A stretch of DNA of 31,321 nt from Glomus cerebriforme (lineage: Eukaryota > Glomeromycota > Glomeromycetes > Glomerales > Glomeraceae). Position numbers and translations under genes: made by a program. A model generated the notes under the pieces. It was not told the origin of the DNA and did not search any database. It saw only the letters and a list, made by a program, of their open reading frames with translations. Below, piece by piece: positions 1 through 10,501 of the stretch (the first letter of the stretch is position 1; every line of letters begins with the position of its first letter). The stretch covers positions 96,159-127,479 of the forward strand of contig QKYT01000322.1 of NCBI GenBank assembly GCA_003550305.1, read 5' to 3'.

Positions 1-190
1 AAAAAAAAAAAATTTAATTTGCTGTGGTGATACGTGATACGCTTTATCTAAATGAAATAATGAACAATTAAAGCAAATAAAATATTTGTGTATTACAAAC
101 ATGCCTATTTTTATTAATGATTTATTTATATCGAATTTCATCTGAATGCTCTCCTTTTTTGTTTTTTTAATTTAATTTTTTTTTTTCAAA
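1..190 (+). promoter_or_regulatory. Upstream region of the kelch gene
   Basis: AT-rich leader ending in a T-rich tract (about 149-187) directly before the ATG at 191. Pyrimidine tracts next to the start are common in fungal promoters. No clear TATA box was singled out. Extent and role are inferred from position only. Confidence 0.3.
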
Positions 191-1807
191 ATGAAAATTT
201 TGAATAAATTAATTCAAATACGAATTATTTTCTATATTATTAATTTTCAAATTTATGTTATTAATTGTCAACAAGATGCAACACCTATGACCTTGGGAAG
301 AGCTTTTCACACGGCGACGTTGGTTTGGCCAAAAATATATTTTCTTGGTGGTTATTCGGAATTAAGCAATTATACAAACGATTTTTTTTATCTTGACGTT
401 TCTAATCCGGTTAATAAAACAGAAGGATTTCAATTTGTAAATTTAGCTTATTTGACTCCAAATACAACTATATCAGGACATAATAGAGCAACTACTTCAG
501 TTGGTGGTGAACCAAGAGATACAATTTTCTTATTTGATGGACATATGGGAAATGATTCTTATTATGCTAGTGGAGTAATATTTTCTTTTAATACCACAGA
601 ACAAAATTGGGAATTCGTACCATTTAATTATGGTGGCAATGAACCTATGAGAAGAACGTCAATGAATGCTGCTACTGATAATAATGGTAAAACATATCTT
701 TTTGGTGGTGCAAAAGAACTAGAACAATCACCTATACAATATAGTAATCTTATGAATACTTTTGATACAATTAATAAATTTTGGGGTGATGAACCTATTG
801 ACAGTACAATAATTCCAAGAGATGGTTACACTGCTACATACATACCTGAGACTGGTTACATTTTTTACATTGGAGGGTTTGGTAAAAGTTTTTATACAAA
901 AGAACTAATAAATATGGAAACTGTATGTAATTTTATACTTTACTATATTTTCTTAAATAATGATTAATAATGATTTCTCCTTTTTATAGATAGATATTTT
1001 TGATACAATTAATAATAGATGGCTTCATCAGGTATGTAATTATAATTTCTAAAAAGTGTTTAAAAATATATTTAATAGATTTTCTTTTTTTTCAAAAAAA
1101 AAAAAAAAAAAAAAAAAATAGAAAACAATAAATCCACCAGATGAAGGTAGAGTATTTCATACAGCTGTATTAAGTAAGTATTAAGTTTGACTTTAATTAT
1201 AATACTTAATTATATTTTATTTTATTATGCTAATTAGATATTTACATTTAAAAGCAAGCGACAGAAGAATAGTTATATTTGGTGGTGCTGATAATACTAC
1301 AAAACAACCAGTAAAAAATTATTATGAAGTATTAGATGTAAATACATGTGAATGGTACCATAGTAACAAGGGTATTTATGTCGAGACACCTTATAAAGGC
1401 CATACAGCAACTTTAATTAATAATGATTATATGTTTATATCTTTTGGTAGAGTATACCAAATATTCTTATTTATCCTTATTTTTTTTTTTTTTTTAAACC
1501 ACAATTTAATAAATACATCATGTTTGTTTTAGGATATGTTTTTACAAACGGAGGTAGTCGGCTTAGCAATGACATTTTTATTTATAAGATTGGAGATTAT
1601 GCCAATTTTACTCTGGTGGATAATTTCCCTTATCAATCATCAAATACGTCCCCTGTTACACAAACTCCAAACAATATTAGAACAATAAAGATAATAGCTA
1701 TCGTTAGTTGTTCAGTAGGTTTATTATTAATTTTAATTGCTGCATTTATAATTTATAAAAAATATCCGAAAAAGAGAAGTATTCAAAATATTTTATTAAT
1801 TGAATAA
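191..1807 (+). CDS. Kelch-repeat membrane protein, 5 exons
   Basis: Exons by frame and GT-AG borders: 191-922, 990-1031, 1122-1173, 1255-1446, 1533-1807; joined they give an open frame of 430 residues. The N-terminus has a hydrophobic signal peptide (about 1-26, likely cut before QQ). About six kelch blades follow, each with the HTATL/HTAVL strand and a GG pair (FLGGY at 51-55, YLFGGA, FYIGGF, IVIFGG). One membrane helix lies at about 391-414, followed by a short basic tail (YKKYPKKR). The blades should form a beta-propeller outside the cell or in the secretory lumen, usually a protein-binding surface; the partner is unknown. The third intron acceptor was set at 1254 rather than 1237 because only that choice keeps the frame and yields the canonical VLTSDRRIVIFGG blade. 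Donor GTAGAG of intron 4 is weak. Such proteins form large families in this fungal group (family knowledge). Confidence 0.85.
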
Positions 1808-2574
1808 TCATTTAAAATATATATATATATGTATTTATAATTTGTATATTTAATAAATAGATTCGAATGTATTTATTAAATAGATTTGTTGGCCTATAAA
1901 AATTTTTATACTTAATTTTCAACTAAAAATAGTTTTTTTTCCGAATTGCATTACGCGTTGATCGGTTAATACTGATAGTTACAACAAATGTTTTTTTTTA
2001 AAAAAAATAAATAGATTACATTTGGCGAAGAACCCGTTTTACTAAGAATATATTAAGCAGCATCAAAAATTCAGGGTCATAATTCATAAATCACATTCAA
2101 AAAGTTGGGATGCTAAAAAACTATATTATTTATTTATCCACTTTTTTATTCAGAGATACTAATTAGATTATTAGAGACTTTTATTTAATTATCGCTAAAT
2201 AACATTTGTCACGTCGTGACACACCCGTCTGTTATAAATAATTCTGAGGGCAAAATGCTATTTGTCAAGTATTTATGTTGCACTGTCACTAAAATTAAAC
2301 TATTAGATATGTCGATTACGATTACAGTAAGACAATTGTTTTTTACGCATTTACGCCTGTAGCTGTTAGATTTTTTTTCGGTATAGATTAAAATTGACCG
2401 ATTGAATTCGACTAATCATTTAGTTGAGGTTAATTACTATACTTGTCAATAAAATTGGGGATAATCATGTTACTCAGCATCAGAAATAAAAATGGAAATT
2501 CCATAATCAATGAGGCCACTCTGTTAAAGTTTTATAATTGAGCTCGTAAAGAATTCTCTTTCTTTAGCTTCAAT
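1808..2574. other. Intergenic region with a 15-bp perfect inverted repeat
   Basis: No convincing coding frame. At 2207-2221 lies a perfect inverted repeat, TGTCACG-T-CGTGACA, that could be a dimeric factor site. At about 2390-2415 there is a stretch (attaaaattgaccgattga) resembling one near 10660-10685 (ctaaaattgaccgacat), perhaps a worn dispersed repeat. The 2.5 kb end leads into the next gene. Roles are inference. Confidence 0.4.
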
Positions 2575-3425
2575 ATGTTACTACCACCTATAGTACCACC
2601 GGTAGTTTCTGCGACTAACGGTGTTTTAACAACATTCCTTGGTATTCGTAAATACAGAATGTTCACTGTCGAAATCAAAAACGAGTCGGAATATAATATC
2701 TCAATTTCGAAAAAAAAACAAATTCAAGGCAGAATAGTAGATTATAATATGCCTCAAAAAATTGAACCCAATAGCAGTGGTTACATGTAAGTTTTCATTT
2801 AAACCCTTTGCCTTTGATTTCCACGAATGAACGAACGCTCATACCCACCGTTGATGTTATAGGACTGTGAAATCATGTAGGTTTGCGAGTTCATCTGGAG
2901 TGATTTCCTGTAAAGTTGAAAAAGCCTCGAAGAATCTATTTCTTTACATAGGTTGGAAGGTGATTTCACTTTTTAACTTTTTTTTTTTACAAAAAAAAAT
3001 TAGATAATTATAATAGCTATTATAATATTTTACAATTTTATAATACCGAACATAGACCTACATGAGACGAAAACCCAAGCACTTTACTGTTGTTAAAAAA
3101 AGGAAAATCAGATTTGATAAAAATAATCTAAAAAATAATCTAAAGCTCGAAGGGATTAGTACTGTGACTAGTTCTTGGGAGGAAAAGAATTTTACCATCC
3201 ATGTGTCAATGAGCCATAGGTATGTATTAATTATGTAATTGTTATATTAAAATTTAAATTGTCACCATCTCATCAAAACATGAATTACACACTTGATTTA
3301 TCAGTAGGAAAACTCCAAGACTTAAAGTTGAGCTCAAAAGAAACCCACAACTTATAGATGAGCTCAAAAAAAATCCAAGACGTAAAGTTGAGTCCAGAAA
3401 AAGAATTAGTATCGTTTATCATTGA
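2575..3425 (+). CDS. Putative actinoporin-like small protein, 4 exons
   Basis: Frame-consistent exons: 2575-2786, 2881-2959, 3056-3219, 3308-3425, together 190 codons plus stop, close to the 175-200 residues usual for actinoporins and moss bryoporins. Exon 1 carries a short hydrophobic/helical N-terminus and then a strand ending in KNES, where actinoporins have the VDNES/VDNQ strand after their pore-forming helix. Exon 2 contains a GVISCKVE...LFLYIGW pattern like the family's GV-x-Y...LAI-x-W strands. Exon 3 ends in a strand of the IHVS type, as actinoporins do at their C-terminus. The aromatic lipid-head-binding stretch (YSNWWN type) is not visible, so membrane activity is doubtful. Exon 4 adds a basic tail of about 40 residues with a ten-residue repeat. 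The resemblance is by eye and weak; it could instead be an unrelated beta-sandwich protein or lineage-specific effector candidate. No classical signal peptide is seen, as in fungal and moss relatives. Confidence 0.45.
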
Positions 3426-3480
3426 TTATTATTAAGGATATTTATTACTTCATATCGCTACCGATAAGATATTTTATTAG

Positions 3481-3669
3481 GAGCAACTGCCACTGATAGT
3501 GCATCTCAAATAGGTAGTTTAGAAAGGATAGAGCTTCGAGTCGTTATAGATACCGAAGGACCAAATAATATTTTTGATGCGTAATAAAATTTTTATTTCA
3601 CATGGTCCTGTTGATTTGGTTCCAAAAAACATTACATTTATGGGTATATATTTAAATAACCCAGGGTGA
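3481..3669 (+). pseudogene. Broken second copy of the actinoporin-like gene (fragment)
   Basis: Directly downstream of the previous gene, an exon-like stretch follows an acceptor-type sequence ending at 3480. Its frame stops at 3582-3584, but reading resumes in the next frame from about 3577 to the stop at 3667-3669. The shift falls at a run of five T (about 3571-3575). Both parts follow the pattern of exon 1 of the 2575 gene: a short helical lead, a charged beta strand (RIELRVVIDTE), then a second strand with a proline turn (HGPVDLVPKN against YNMPQKIEPN). I read this as a diverged tandem duplicate with a frameshift. A homopolymer sequencing error is possible. No start codon or full set of later exons could be placed. 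Confidence 0.35.
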
Positions 3670-3784
3670 GATCTGATATAATGATATTTATCCCAATTTT
3701 TTTTTGCAATGTAACAATTAATTGTAACACCGTAGATCAATTATTTAATATTGCATTAAAAAAAATTAATAAAAAAATTTTTGC

Positions 3785-4900
3785 TTAGAGCAGTAATTCC
3801 AAAGGGAGAAAATTTTTTAAGAACGTTGCAAATGTTCTTTCCTTCTTCCTTATACTTTATAGCGGTAATTTTATGTGAGAGTAAGAGGTCTTTTTATTTT
3901 TGAGTTCGATTTCTTCTTTCTTTTTAAACTTGGAATTAGAGAGGTGGAATGGTAATTTCATGTGAAGAAGGTCCTTTTTTCATTATTTAAAGATGTTACT
4001 ACCGCTATTTCCTTTCTTATAGGTAGACTTTTTAATTGAGAATTAGAGCGGTAATTTCTTTTTTTTTTATTTGTAAGAGCGTTACTAACGTTCTGAGACT
4101 TGTAACAATAATTTAATGAGGGAAGGTCTTTTTACTATTATTTAAGGACGTTACTAATGTTCTTTCCTTCCTCCCTATAGGTATCCTTTGGAATTGGAGA
4201 ATTGGAATGGTAATTTCAAAGAAAAGACTTTTTAAGAGTTCTGTAATTTCACGGGGAAAGATCTTTTTTTATTTAAAAGCGTTGTTAACAAACCGAAGCT
4301 GACAACATATTTTTTTTAGAATTTTGGGAATTGGCTAAATCAATGACATGAGAAGAAAGTCATTAAGAGATATTGATCAGGGACTGCTGATCAATGGGAA
4401 ACTACAAGAGTAATGTTGTTAGGTATATACATACTTTGAATCTTTGATTGGAGTTAAAAGGTCGCGGATCTTTTTATGTTAATCTAACGAGAGCAGAATG
4501 TTTCATAGCAATTTTTTAGGTTGTATAGAAATTTCATGTTTATATTTAATAGTACAATTGCATATATTAAGTCTTGTTGGATGGTGATAATTTTAGCAAA
4601 GTTGATTAGTTTGTAAAAAAAAAAATATTGTCGATACAAAATTCATTTATTTTTAAATCTTTATAATTTTATAAAAATAATTGAAACTTTTAATATTAAT
4701 GATATTATTTCTTTTCAATTTTATTATCAAAAAATTTTTTATAGGTAAAATTCTTGGTAATTTCATGGGAGAATGTTCTTTTTTATTCTTATTATTATAA
4801 GTAGACTTCTTGAAACTTGAAGACTTGGGAGTGAAAGGAGGGTTTTTTAAACCTTTTTAAGAACATAATTAATGATAGAATAGATAGTATCTTTATTTAA
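3785..4900. repeat. Degenerate repeat field
   Basis: Two motifs recur with drift. One is of the form gagcggtaatttca-tgtgag (near 3788, 3861, 3951, 4048, 4210, 4241, 4751). The other is of the form cgttactaatgttct (near 3820, 3993, 4082, 4150), followed by tttccttcctcc and ataggtagacttt. Spacing is irregular (roughly 70-160 bp), so this is a worn tandem or nested repeat rather than a clean satellite. No coding frame crosses it. Between 4300 and 4740 only AT-rich sequence without clear structure is seen. Confidence 0.5.
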
Positions 4901-5226
4901 AGATATTTACTAGTTTAACATTATATGGATAATTGAACGACACTTCCAAATTTAAATTTATTGTAATAAATTTTTTTTTTACACATGAAACAATAAAATA
5001 TTTTTTTTTAAATGATAAAATAAGTTGTAATGAAATGTCTAACGTCTATAATCCATCCATTTTATAACCATGTTTTAACCATTATTATTATTATATTTAA
5101 ATTTTAATTTTGAGTGTGTAGTCCAAAAGGTTATTCCACCTAACTAATGAAGCGAAGCAAATAAAACAATATCATGATTTCCTGGAATTCGCAAAAATTT
5201 TTTTTAAAATTTTATTTGTTCAAAGT
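4901..5226. other. AT-rich intergenic stretch
   Basis: Spacer between the repeat field and the 3' end of the minus-strand ACBP gene. It consists of A/T runs with no coding signal. It presumably contains the 3' UTR and poly(A) site of that gene (several TTTATT on the plus strand, i.e. AATAAA on the minus strand, near 5161-5225). Confidence 0.4.
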
Positions 5227-6487
5227 TTATTCTTTAATAACTTCCTCTTTAAATTGAACACTACAATGATCAAATGCAGTTAAATCTTCATCATCCTTAA
5301 TAGATGAATTTGCTCCATGATGATACAAATATCTTGCACAATCTAAATGTTCTGAAATACAACCTAAAAAACATTTAACCAGTTATTATTATCTTATCTA
5401 TTATATAAATGAATAAATGGATGAATATCAAATAATCACGACATACTAAAATGTAATGGTGTTTCTTTTTCTTCAGACTAATAAAGAAAAAAATAAAAAT
5501 ACATGTTATTTGAATTAAAAAAAAATATATATATAATTCTTGACCAAAACAAATTCATCTGAACTATAATTACCAATATGTTTACATCTGCTCCTCTATC
5601 AATCAATAACTCTATAACTGTTAAATGACCACGATCACTTGCCCAATGTAAAAGTGTTAACCCCTATTAAAAAAAAAGTATAAATAAAAATGAATTTTAA
5701 AAAAAGCATTAAAGTCAAATTGCCTTACTTGATCATCTTTTGCATTTATATCTATATTACCCGAATCCAAAATTTTACTTATTTCCGTAATATCACCTTT
5801 CTTTGTATATGAAAATATATCATCTCTAAAAATATGAGATTAAATTAATTTTTTTTTTTTAATAAAATCTTCTTATAATACCAACACTTCGCTATCCTCT
5901 TCTTCTCCATAAGACATTGTAGAGACATAAGTCGTTCTTCCTTCTTTTGCATTTGTTTTATTCTTTAATTAAATATTTTTAAGTAAGTTAATCCAAACGA
6001 AATTTAAAAGAAAGTCTTTATCTTTTTTTATTACCTCCTCTTTATCGTCATCTTCAGTATTAATAGAAGAGTCATCATCCGATTGATCTCTTTTCCAATC
6101 AATATTTGTTTTTTCTACAGTTTCAATATACATTTGCATAGCTATTTCTGCCGGAGTATTTTCAACTTCTTTCCATGCATCCCATTTAGCTCTTCCTCTA
6201 AAATCCCATAAAGGTGGTTTCGCTGTATTAACTTTGCCTATTGTTACAACTTTATAATAACCATAAAGCTATATATATATACAGTATTTTTTTTTTTTTT
6301 TAAAAAAAAAAAAAAGAATCATCAGTCGCTATGTATTTATTGTATTATGTACGTTATTATATTCAATAATAAAAAATAATTTATATGTTACTTGAAGTTT
6401 AATTTCATTAGATAAATTAATTTCAGGGTGATTATTAAGAAATGTATAAGCTAAAATAAACTGTTCTTCTAAACTTGAATCGGTCAT
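5227..6487 (-). CDS. Acyl-CoA-binding protein with ankyrin repeats (ACBD6-like), 7 exons
   Basis: Exons on the minus strand: 6487-6392, 6268-6035, 5962-5886, 5825-5729, 5663-5574, 5477-5447, 5363-5227, giving 253 residues. The acyl-CoA-binding domain spans about 5-92 with the family signature LYGYYKVVTIGKVNT (33-47) and FRGRAKWDAWKEV (55-67). An acidic linker (DDDSSINTEDDDKEE) follows, then ankyrin repeats. One of them, GLTLLHWASDRGHLTVIELL..., is exactly one exon (169-198); the next begins at ETPLHF. This is the domain order of ACBD6-type proteins, which bind long-chain acyl-CoA in the cytosol and present it to partners through the ankyrin part. No signal peptide or membrane helix. ATG at 6487 was preferred over 6517 because the family starts just before this helix. 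The donor of intron 3 (GTTGGT at 5885) was chosen by frame and is atypical. Confidence 0.88.
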
Positions 6488-6542
6488 GATGAAATTAAGA
6501 ATCGGAGTAAGGTTCAATGTTGATCTGTTGATCCAGCTTAAA

Positions 6543-6585
6543 ATTTTATACCCGGGCCAGAAACAAATTGCAGCAGTGATTGGCT
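6543..6585 (-). promoter_or_regulatory. Core promoter of the ACBP-ankyrin gene (TATA and CCAAT boxes)
   Basis: On the minus strand, TATAAAAT lies at 6550-6543, 56-63 bases upstream of the ATG at 6487, and an AGCCAATC (CCAAT) box lies at 6585-6578. The order and spacing suit a fungal RNA polymerase II promoter. The local GC content is higher than in the surrounding DNA. Function is inferred. Confidence 0.5.
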
Positions 6586-6964
6586 ACAACTTATGTCATT
6601 ACCGCAGGCACAGTAACGAAAAACTCATTCACAATTATCTTAGCCTTGTTGTTGTTGCAAAATACTGTACTGTAAGGAAAGACCTAACCATCCCCAGTCT
6701 TTGGTCTGAATTGTTTAGCAAGACCATGTGATCAACAATATAGGTCGTTATAATTGTTTAATTACTTTTAAACAATGCTTCTAATCTATTTCTCAATGGA
6801 GAAATTATATTAAAAAAAAAATACATATATATAATATAGGGACCGGTCCGGACCAGTCCTCAAATCACGGACCGAAGATCATGTCCTTGGACCGTTACGG
6901 GACCGTCTTTTGTCAGGACCGATCCAACCCTACTCAGATAAATGAATTACTGAATTACTAGGCT
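6586..6964. other. Intergenic region with a GGACC-rich island
   Basis: Spacer between the ACBP promoter and the first P450 relic. At about 6840-6925 lies a GC-rich island with many GGACC/GGTCC copies, starting with two abutting palindromes (ggaccggtccggacc). It also holds two overlapping TACTGTA words (6663-6674). An 81-codon plus-strand frame over 6486-6731 has no protein-like features and overlaps the ACBP promoter. Confidence 0.45.
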
Positions 6965-7709
6965 GATTTCAGAACTTTTGCTTCATTCTTAAATATGGAA
7001 CATAATGTCGTAATAAAGAGGAACCGTTTAAAACATCAGAAAGCCTAAAAGAAATTTACGATTAGCACGAACTAATTTTACAGAAAGTGTTAAAATATTT
7101 TGCCATTGTATAAGATCTTTCACCAGTTATCAATTTAAAAATAATATCATTTGAATAATTATTAAACCATTCAAAGAAATCTCATTTATTTTTATCCTCC
7201 TTAATAATTTCTCTATGATATAATATATTCCAATAATTTTTTAATTCATTGAAAAGTTTGTTTGTCAAATCAATAGATTTATGAGTAAAGTTCGGTGATA
7301 AGTTAGCTTGTGAAAAAAATTGACGATTATATTTCCATGATTTATTCTTGATTAAACATTATTCCTTTTCCCATCAATCATATCTTTTGGCTTCAGAATT
7401 AGGAAATCTCATAATAAAATTTTTTCAATATGTTCTGCTCGATTTGGATCTATATTTCGTGTTGGTCCTAAATAAAATTCGAACAAATCACCACATTTCT
7501 TGCAATTACGGTATATTCGAAAAATACTTTGAGATTTCCACCAAGCCAAATAAATTGAGGCAAATTTCCAACGATTTGGGAATGGGAAAGGACCATTGAC
7601 GCGAGTGAAATATTCGTAATAATATCGTGCCACATAGGCTGTTAATATGATACCTATTAACGAAAGGTAATCACTAATTCCAAAAATTATAGAATATTTC
7701 CAAAGTCGT
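6965..7709 (-). pseudogene. Cytochrome P450 pseudogene (5' part only)
   Basis: The minus strand aligns by eye with exon 1 of the P450 genes at 8795 and 13668, from the N-terminal anchor (7709) to about the middle of the protein. It is clearly dead. The start codon position reads ACG (7709-7707). The proline hinge has lost about 10 bases before GPFPFP. About 30 bases are missing where the intact copies encode TPSTKNPY. About 46 bases are missing where they encode VVDDSVK. Several frame shifts and stops follow. The I-helix, ExxR and heme-binding parts are absent. It sits downstream of the intact P450 at 8795-10501 in the same orientation, as expected for a tandem duplicate. Confidence 0.88.
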
Positions 7710-8794
7710 TTAAAATTAAAAAATTTTTTTAATAAAAAGGCACGTGAAGCGAAGTAAAATATTTTAATCACGGGACCAAATTTGTTGAAGATGCTCCCAA
7801 ATCTGACTTAATCAAACTTGGGAAAACGATTTGGGATATGGTTAAATTTCGGACATAAGATTTTGATTTCAAGTTAGATTTGGGGCTAGAACAGATTAGC
7901 TAAATGCACTAAGTGCCGGCAATTTTCGGAATCACCATAGCCAATTAAGATTTTCTTGGTTAGCGAAAATTTCTTCTTTGTAATAAAAAAACCAATAAAT
8001 CTAATTAATTTGGAATGGCCTTATTATGCAAAATTTGGACGATAAAAAAAACACATTGTATACAATCTATCGATAATTACATTGTTATATAAATAAATTA
8101 AACAATCAGTAATTTTTTTTATATTGAATATTTGTACATGTTTTCTAATAATTTAAATTGATCCAATGATTTACTATTAATTATTAATAAATCAAGTTAA
8201 AATTTTAAATTTTTACTAATTATAGACATAATAAATAACTTTTTTCATTATTCACTTTAATTATCAAATAAATTAAAGAAATATTTTGATTTCAATCATA
8301 AATGTATTAGTTGATCGCAGAAATAGGTATTCAGTTCAAAATTGTCGGTTATTTCCCCTTAAAATACTGTATCTCATTGAAATCTTAAAATTTTAAAGAA
8401 ACAAAATACCTCGATTTTTTTTTTTTTTTTTTTTGAATTATTTTTTATTTTATTATTTCGAAGTGTTAATGGATTTTTTTTTAAGAAAAAGACAGTTATT
8501 TGGAATATTTGTGAAAGTTGAAATGAAAGTATCAAAACTAAATATACCGATTTTATTATGAGATTTATTTTAGGATGTAAATAGTGATTTATCTAATTGG
8601 ATCCTCAATATACTGTACCTGCAGTAGCAAACTATATCATAATTTACTGTGATTAAATTTACACTTTTATGAAAAATTTTTTTTTAGAGATTTTAATAAT
8701 ATACATATGTAATAAACAAAATAATTTAAGTTACATACAAAGAATAAGTTTAAAAAAAAATTTTGTTAAGTATATATTCTAAAATAAGAAAATA
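7710..8794. other. Intergenic region with a copy of a palindromic dispersed repeat
   Basis: About 7795-7885 holds a repeat also present near 10980-11130 (key words gatttgggatatggttaaat and tttcggaca), with an internal inverted pair cccaaatc / gatttggg. From 7900 on, the DNA is AT-rich with long A and T runs and TACTGTA words at 8365 and 8611. No coding frame is supported. The end near 8794 should hold the 3' UTR of the P450 gene. Confidence 0.45.
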
Positions 8795-10501
8795 CTAATT
8801 ATTTCTTGGTTTGACTTTAACTAATAATTCAATACAAGCAGTTATAGCGGCAGATTTAATTTTTAAAGGAGCATTTATGTCTACTAAATCAATTTCATAT
8901 TTCCTGAATAATAAAGCCATTAAACAAACTAATTCAATCATTGCCAATTTTCTTCCTGGGCATAATCTTAATCCTCCACCAAACATGATAAAAGAATTTT
9001 TCTTTGGTTCAAACCCTTCAACCATCCATCTATCAGGATTAAATTTATCAGGCTCCTCCCAATAATCTTTACTATGATGAAGAGCATCAGCATTGATTCG
9101 AAACGTTGTATTGGATGGCCATTTATATCCCGCTATTTCATCAGGTTTATCACTATATCTTGAAAATGAAGTTACAACTGGGAAAACGCGAGAGACTTCT
9201 TTTATAATAGCTTCACAATATTTTAAGTTGTGAAAATCATTTTCAGTGATTGGTCGCGTTTTATCACCTTGGAATATTGTATCAATTTCTTTTAGCATTT
9301 TCTTTTTCACATCTGGATTTTGTGCAAGATAGTATATAATGAACGAAATCGAATTCGCTGTCTAAATTTGAAACAAAAATTAATATAATTTATAAATAAT
9401 TATTTCATATCCAATAGAAAATTTACTCACTGTATCGGTTCCACCAAGAAATCCGTCAAATATAACACCACGAATTTCATTATCAGTCATAGGTCTCATA
9501 GTTTCACCGCCAACAGTTTTAACGTTATTGACATCACGTGGTGTACTCGCAATAATCACCGATGTTAACATATCATTTGGTAAAGGTTTATCTAATGGTG
9601 TATTTTCAACTTCCTGTCTTCGTTTCTTAATAATTGTATCCAGTCTTTGATTCATAAATCTCACATGTTGAAGTATATCATCAGCTTCATTCTTAAACCC
9701 TGGAACGTAATGTCGTAAGAAAGGAGGAACAACTTGAAATGTTAAAAAGCCTAAAAGAATTTTACGAATTGCATGAACTAATTTTACAGAATCATCAACT
9801 ACTGCTGATGGAAATTCAGCTTTTTCATCACTGAGAGTATTAAAATATTTTGCCATTGTATAAGATCTTTCACCAGTTATCAATTTAACAATCATATCAT
9901 TTGTATAATTATTAAACCATGCGGAAAAATCCAATATATTTTTATTTTCCTTGATAATTTCTTCTTTAAGATATAATTTATCCCAATAACTTTCCAATTC
10001 ATTGAAAAGTCTGTTTGTCCAATCAATAGCTTTATGAGTAAATTTCGGTGATAAAAGAGCTTGTGAAAAAAATTGACGATTATATTTCCATGATTTATAA
10101 TCATTATTCATCAATATTCCATTTCCAATCACTCCCATTTCACCATATCTTTCGGCTTCAGATTCAGAAAATTTCATAATATATGGATTTTTTGTTGAAG
10201 GTGTCAAAAGCTTTTCAATATATTCTGTTCGATTAAGCGCTACAGTTCGTGTTGTTCCCAAATAAACATCGAACATATCACCATATTTCTCGTGATTATA
10301 TTTGTAAAATGGTTTGAGATTTCCACCATGCAAAATAAGTTGAGGCAAATTTCCAACGATCGGAAATGGGAAAGGACCAGGTAAAGGATTGACACGGGTA
10401 AAGTAGTTGTAATAATAATATGACACATATATTGTTAATGCGACACCTATCAACGAAAGGTAATCATTAATTCCGTAATTAAAGAATATTTCCAAAGCCA
10501 T
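8795..10501 (-). CDS. Cytochrome P450 monooxygenase, copy 1, 2 exons
   Basis: Exon 1 is 10501-9431 and exon 2 is 9361-8795, giving 545 residues; the donor is GTGAGT and the acceptor TTTAG. It has an N-terminal membrane anchor (about 14-33) and the proline hinge PLPGPFPFP (39-47). The I-helix oxygen-activation motif GGTDTT (353-358) is cut by the intron after codon 357. ExxR is EVSR (E412, R415), the PxRW-type motif is NPDRW, and the heme loop is FGGGLRLCPGR with the thiolate Cys491. All the elements of an active ER-bound class II P450 are present, so it should be a heme monooxygenase served by P450 reductase; the substrate cannot be read from sequence. It is about as long as typical fungal P450s. 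Minus-strand member of a cluster with 13668-15343 and 24858-26614. Confidence 0.93.

Noticed and set aside
6486..6731. 81-codon plus-strand frame beside the ACBP gene
   Set aside because: It overlaps the minus-strand start and its TATA and CCAAT boxes and has no protein-like pattern.
8811..9065. Plus-strand frames of about 84 codons seen at the 3' end of all three P450 genes
   Set aside because: They recur at 13681 and 24877 only because they are the antisense of the conserved heme-binding exon.
10140..10330. Apparent repeats between 9380-10501, 14300-15343 and 25550-26614
   Set aside because: These are the paralogous P450 coding exons themselves, not separate repeat elements.
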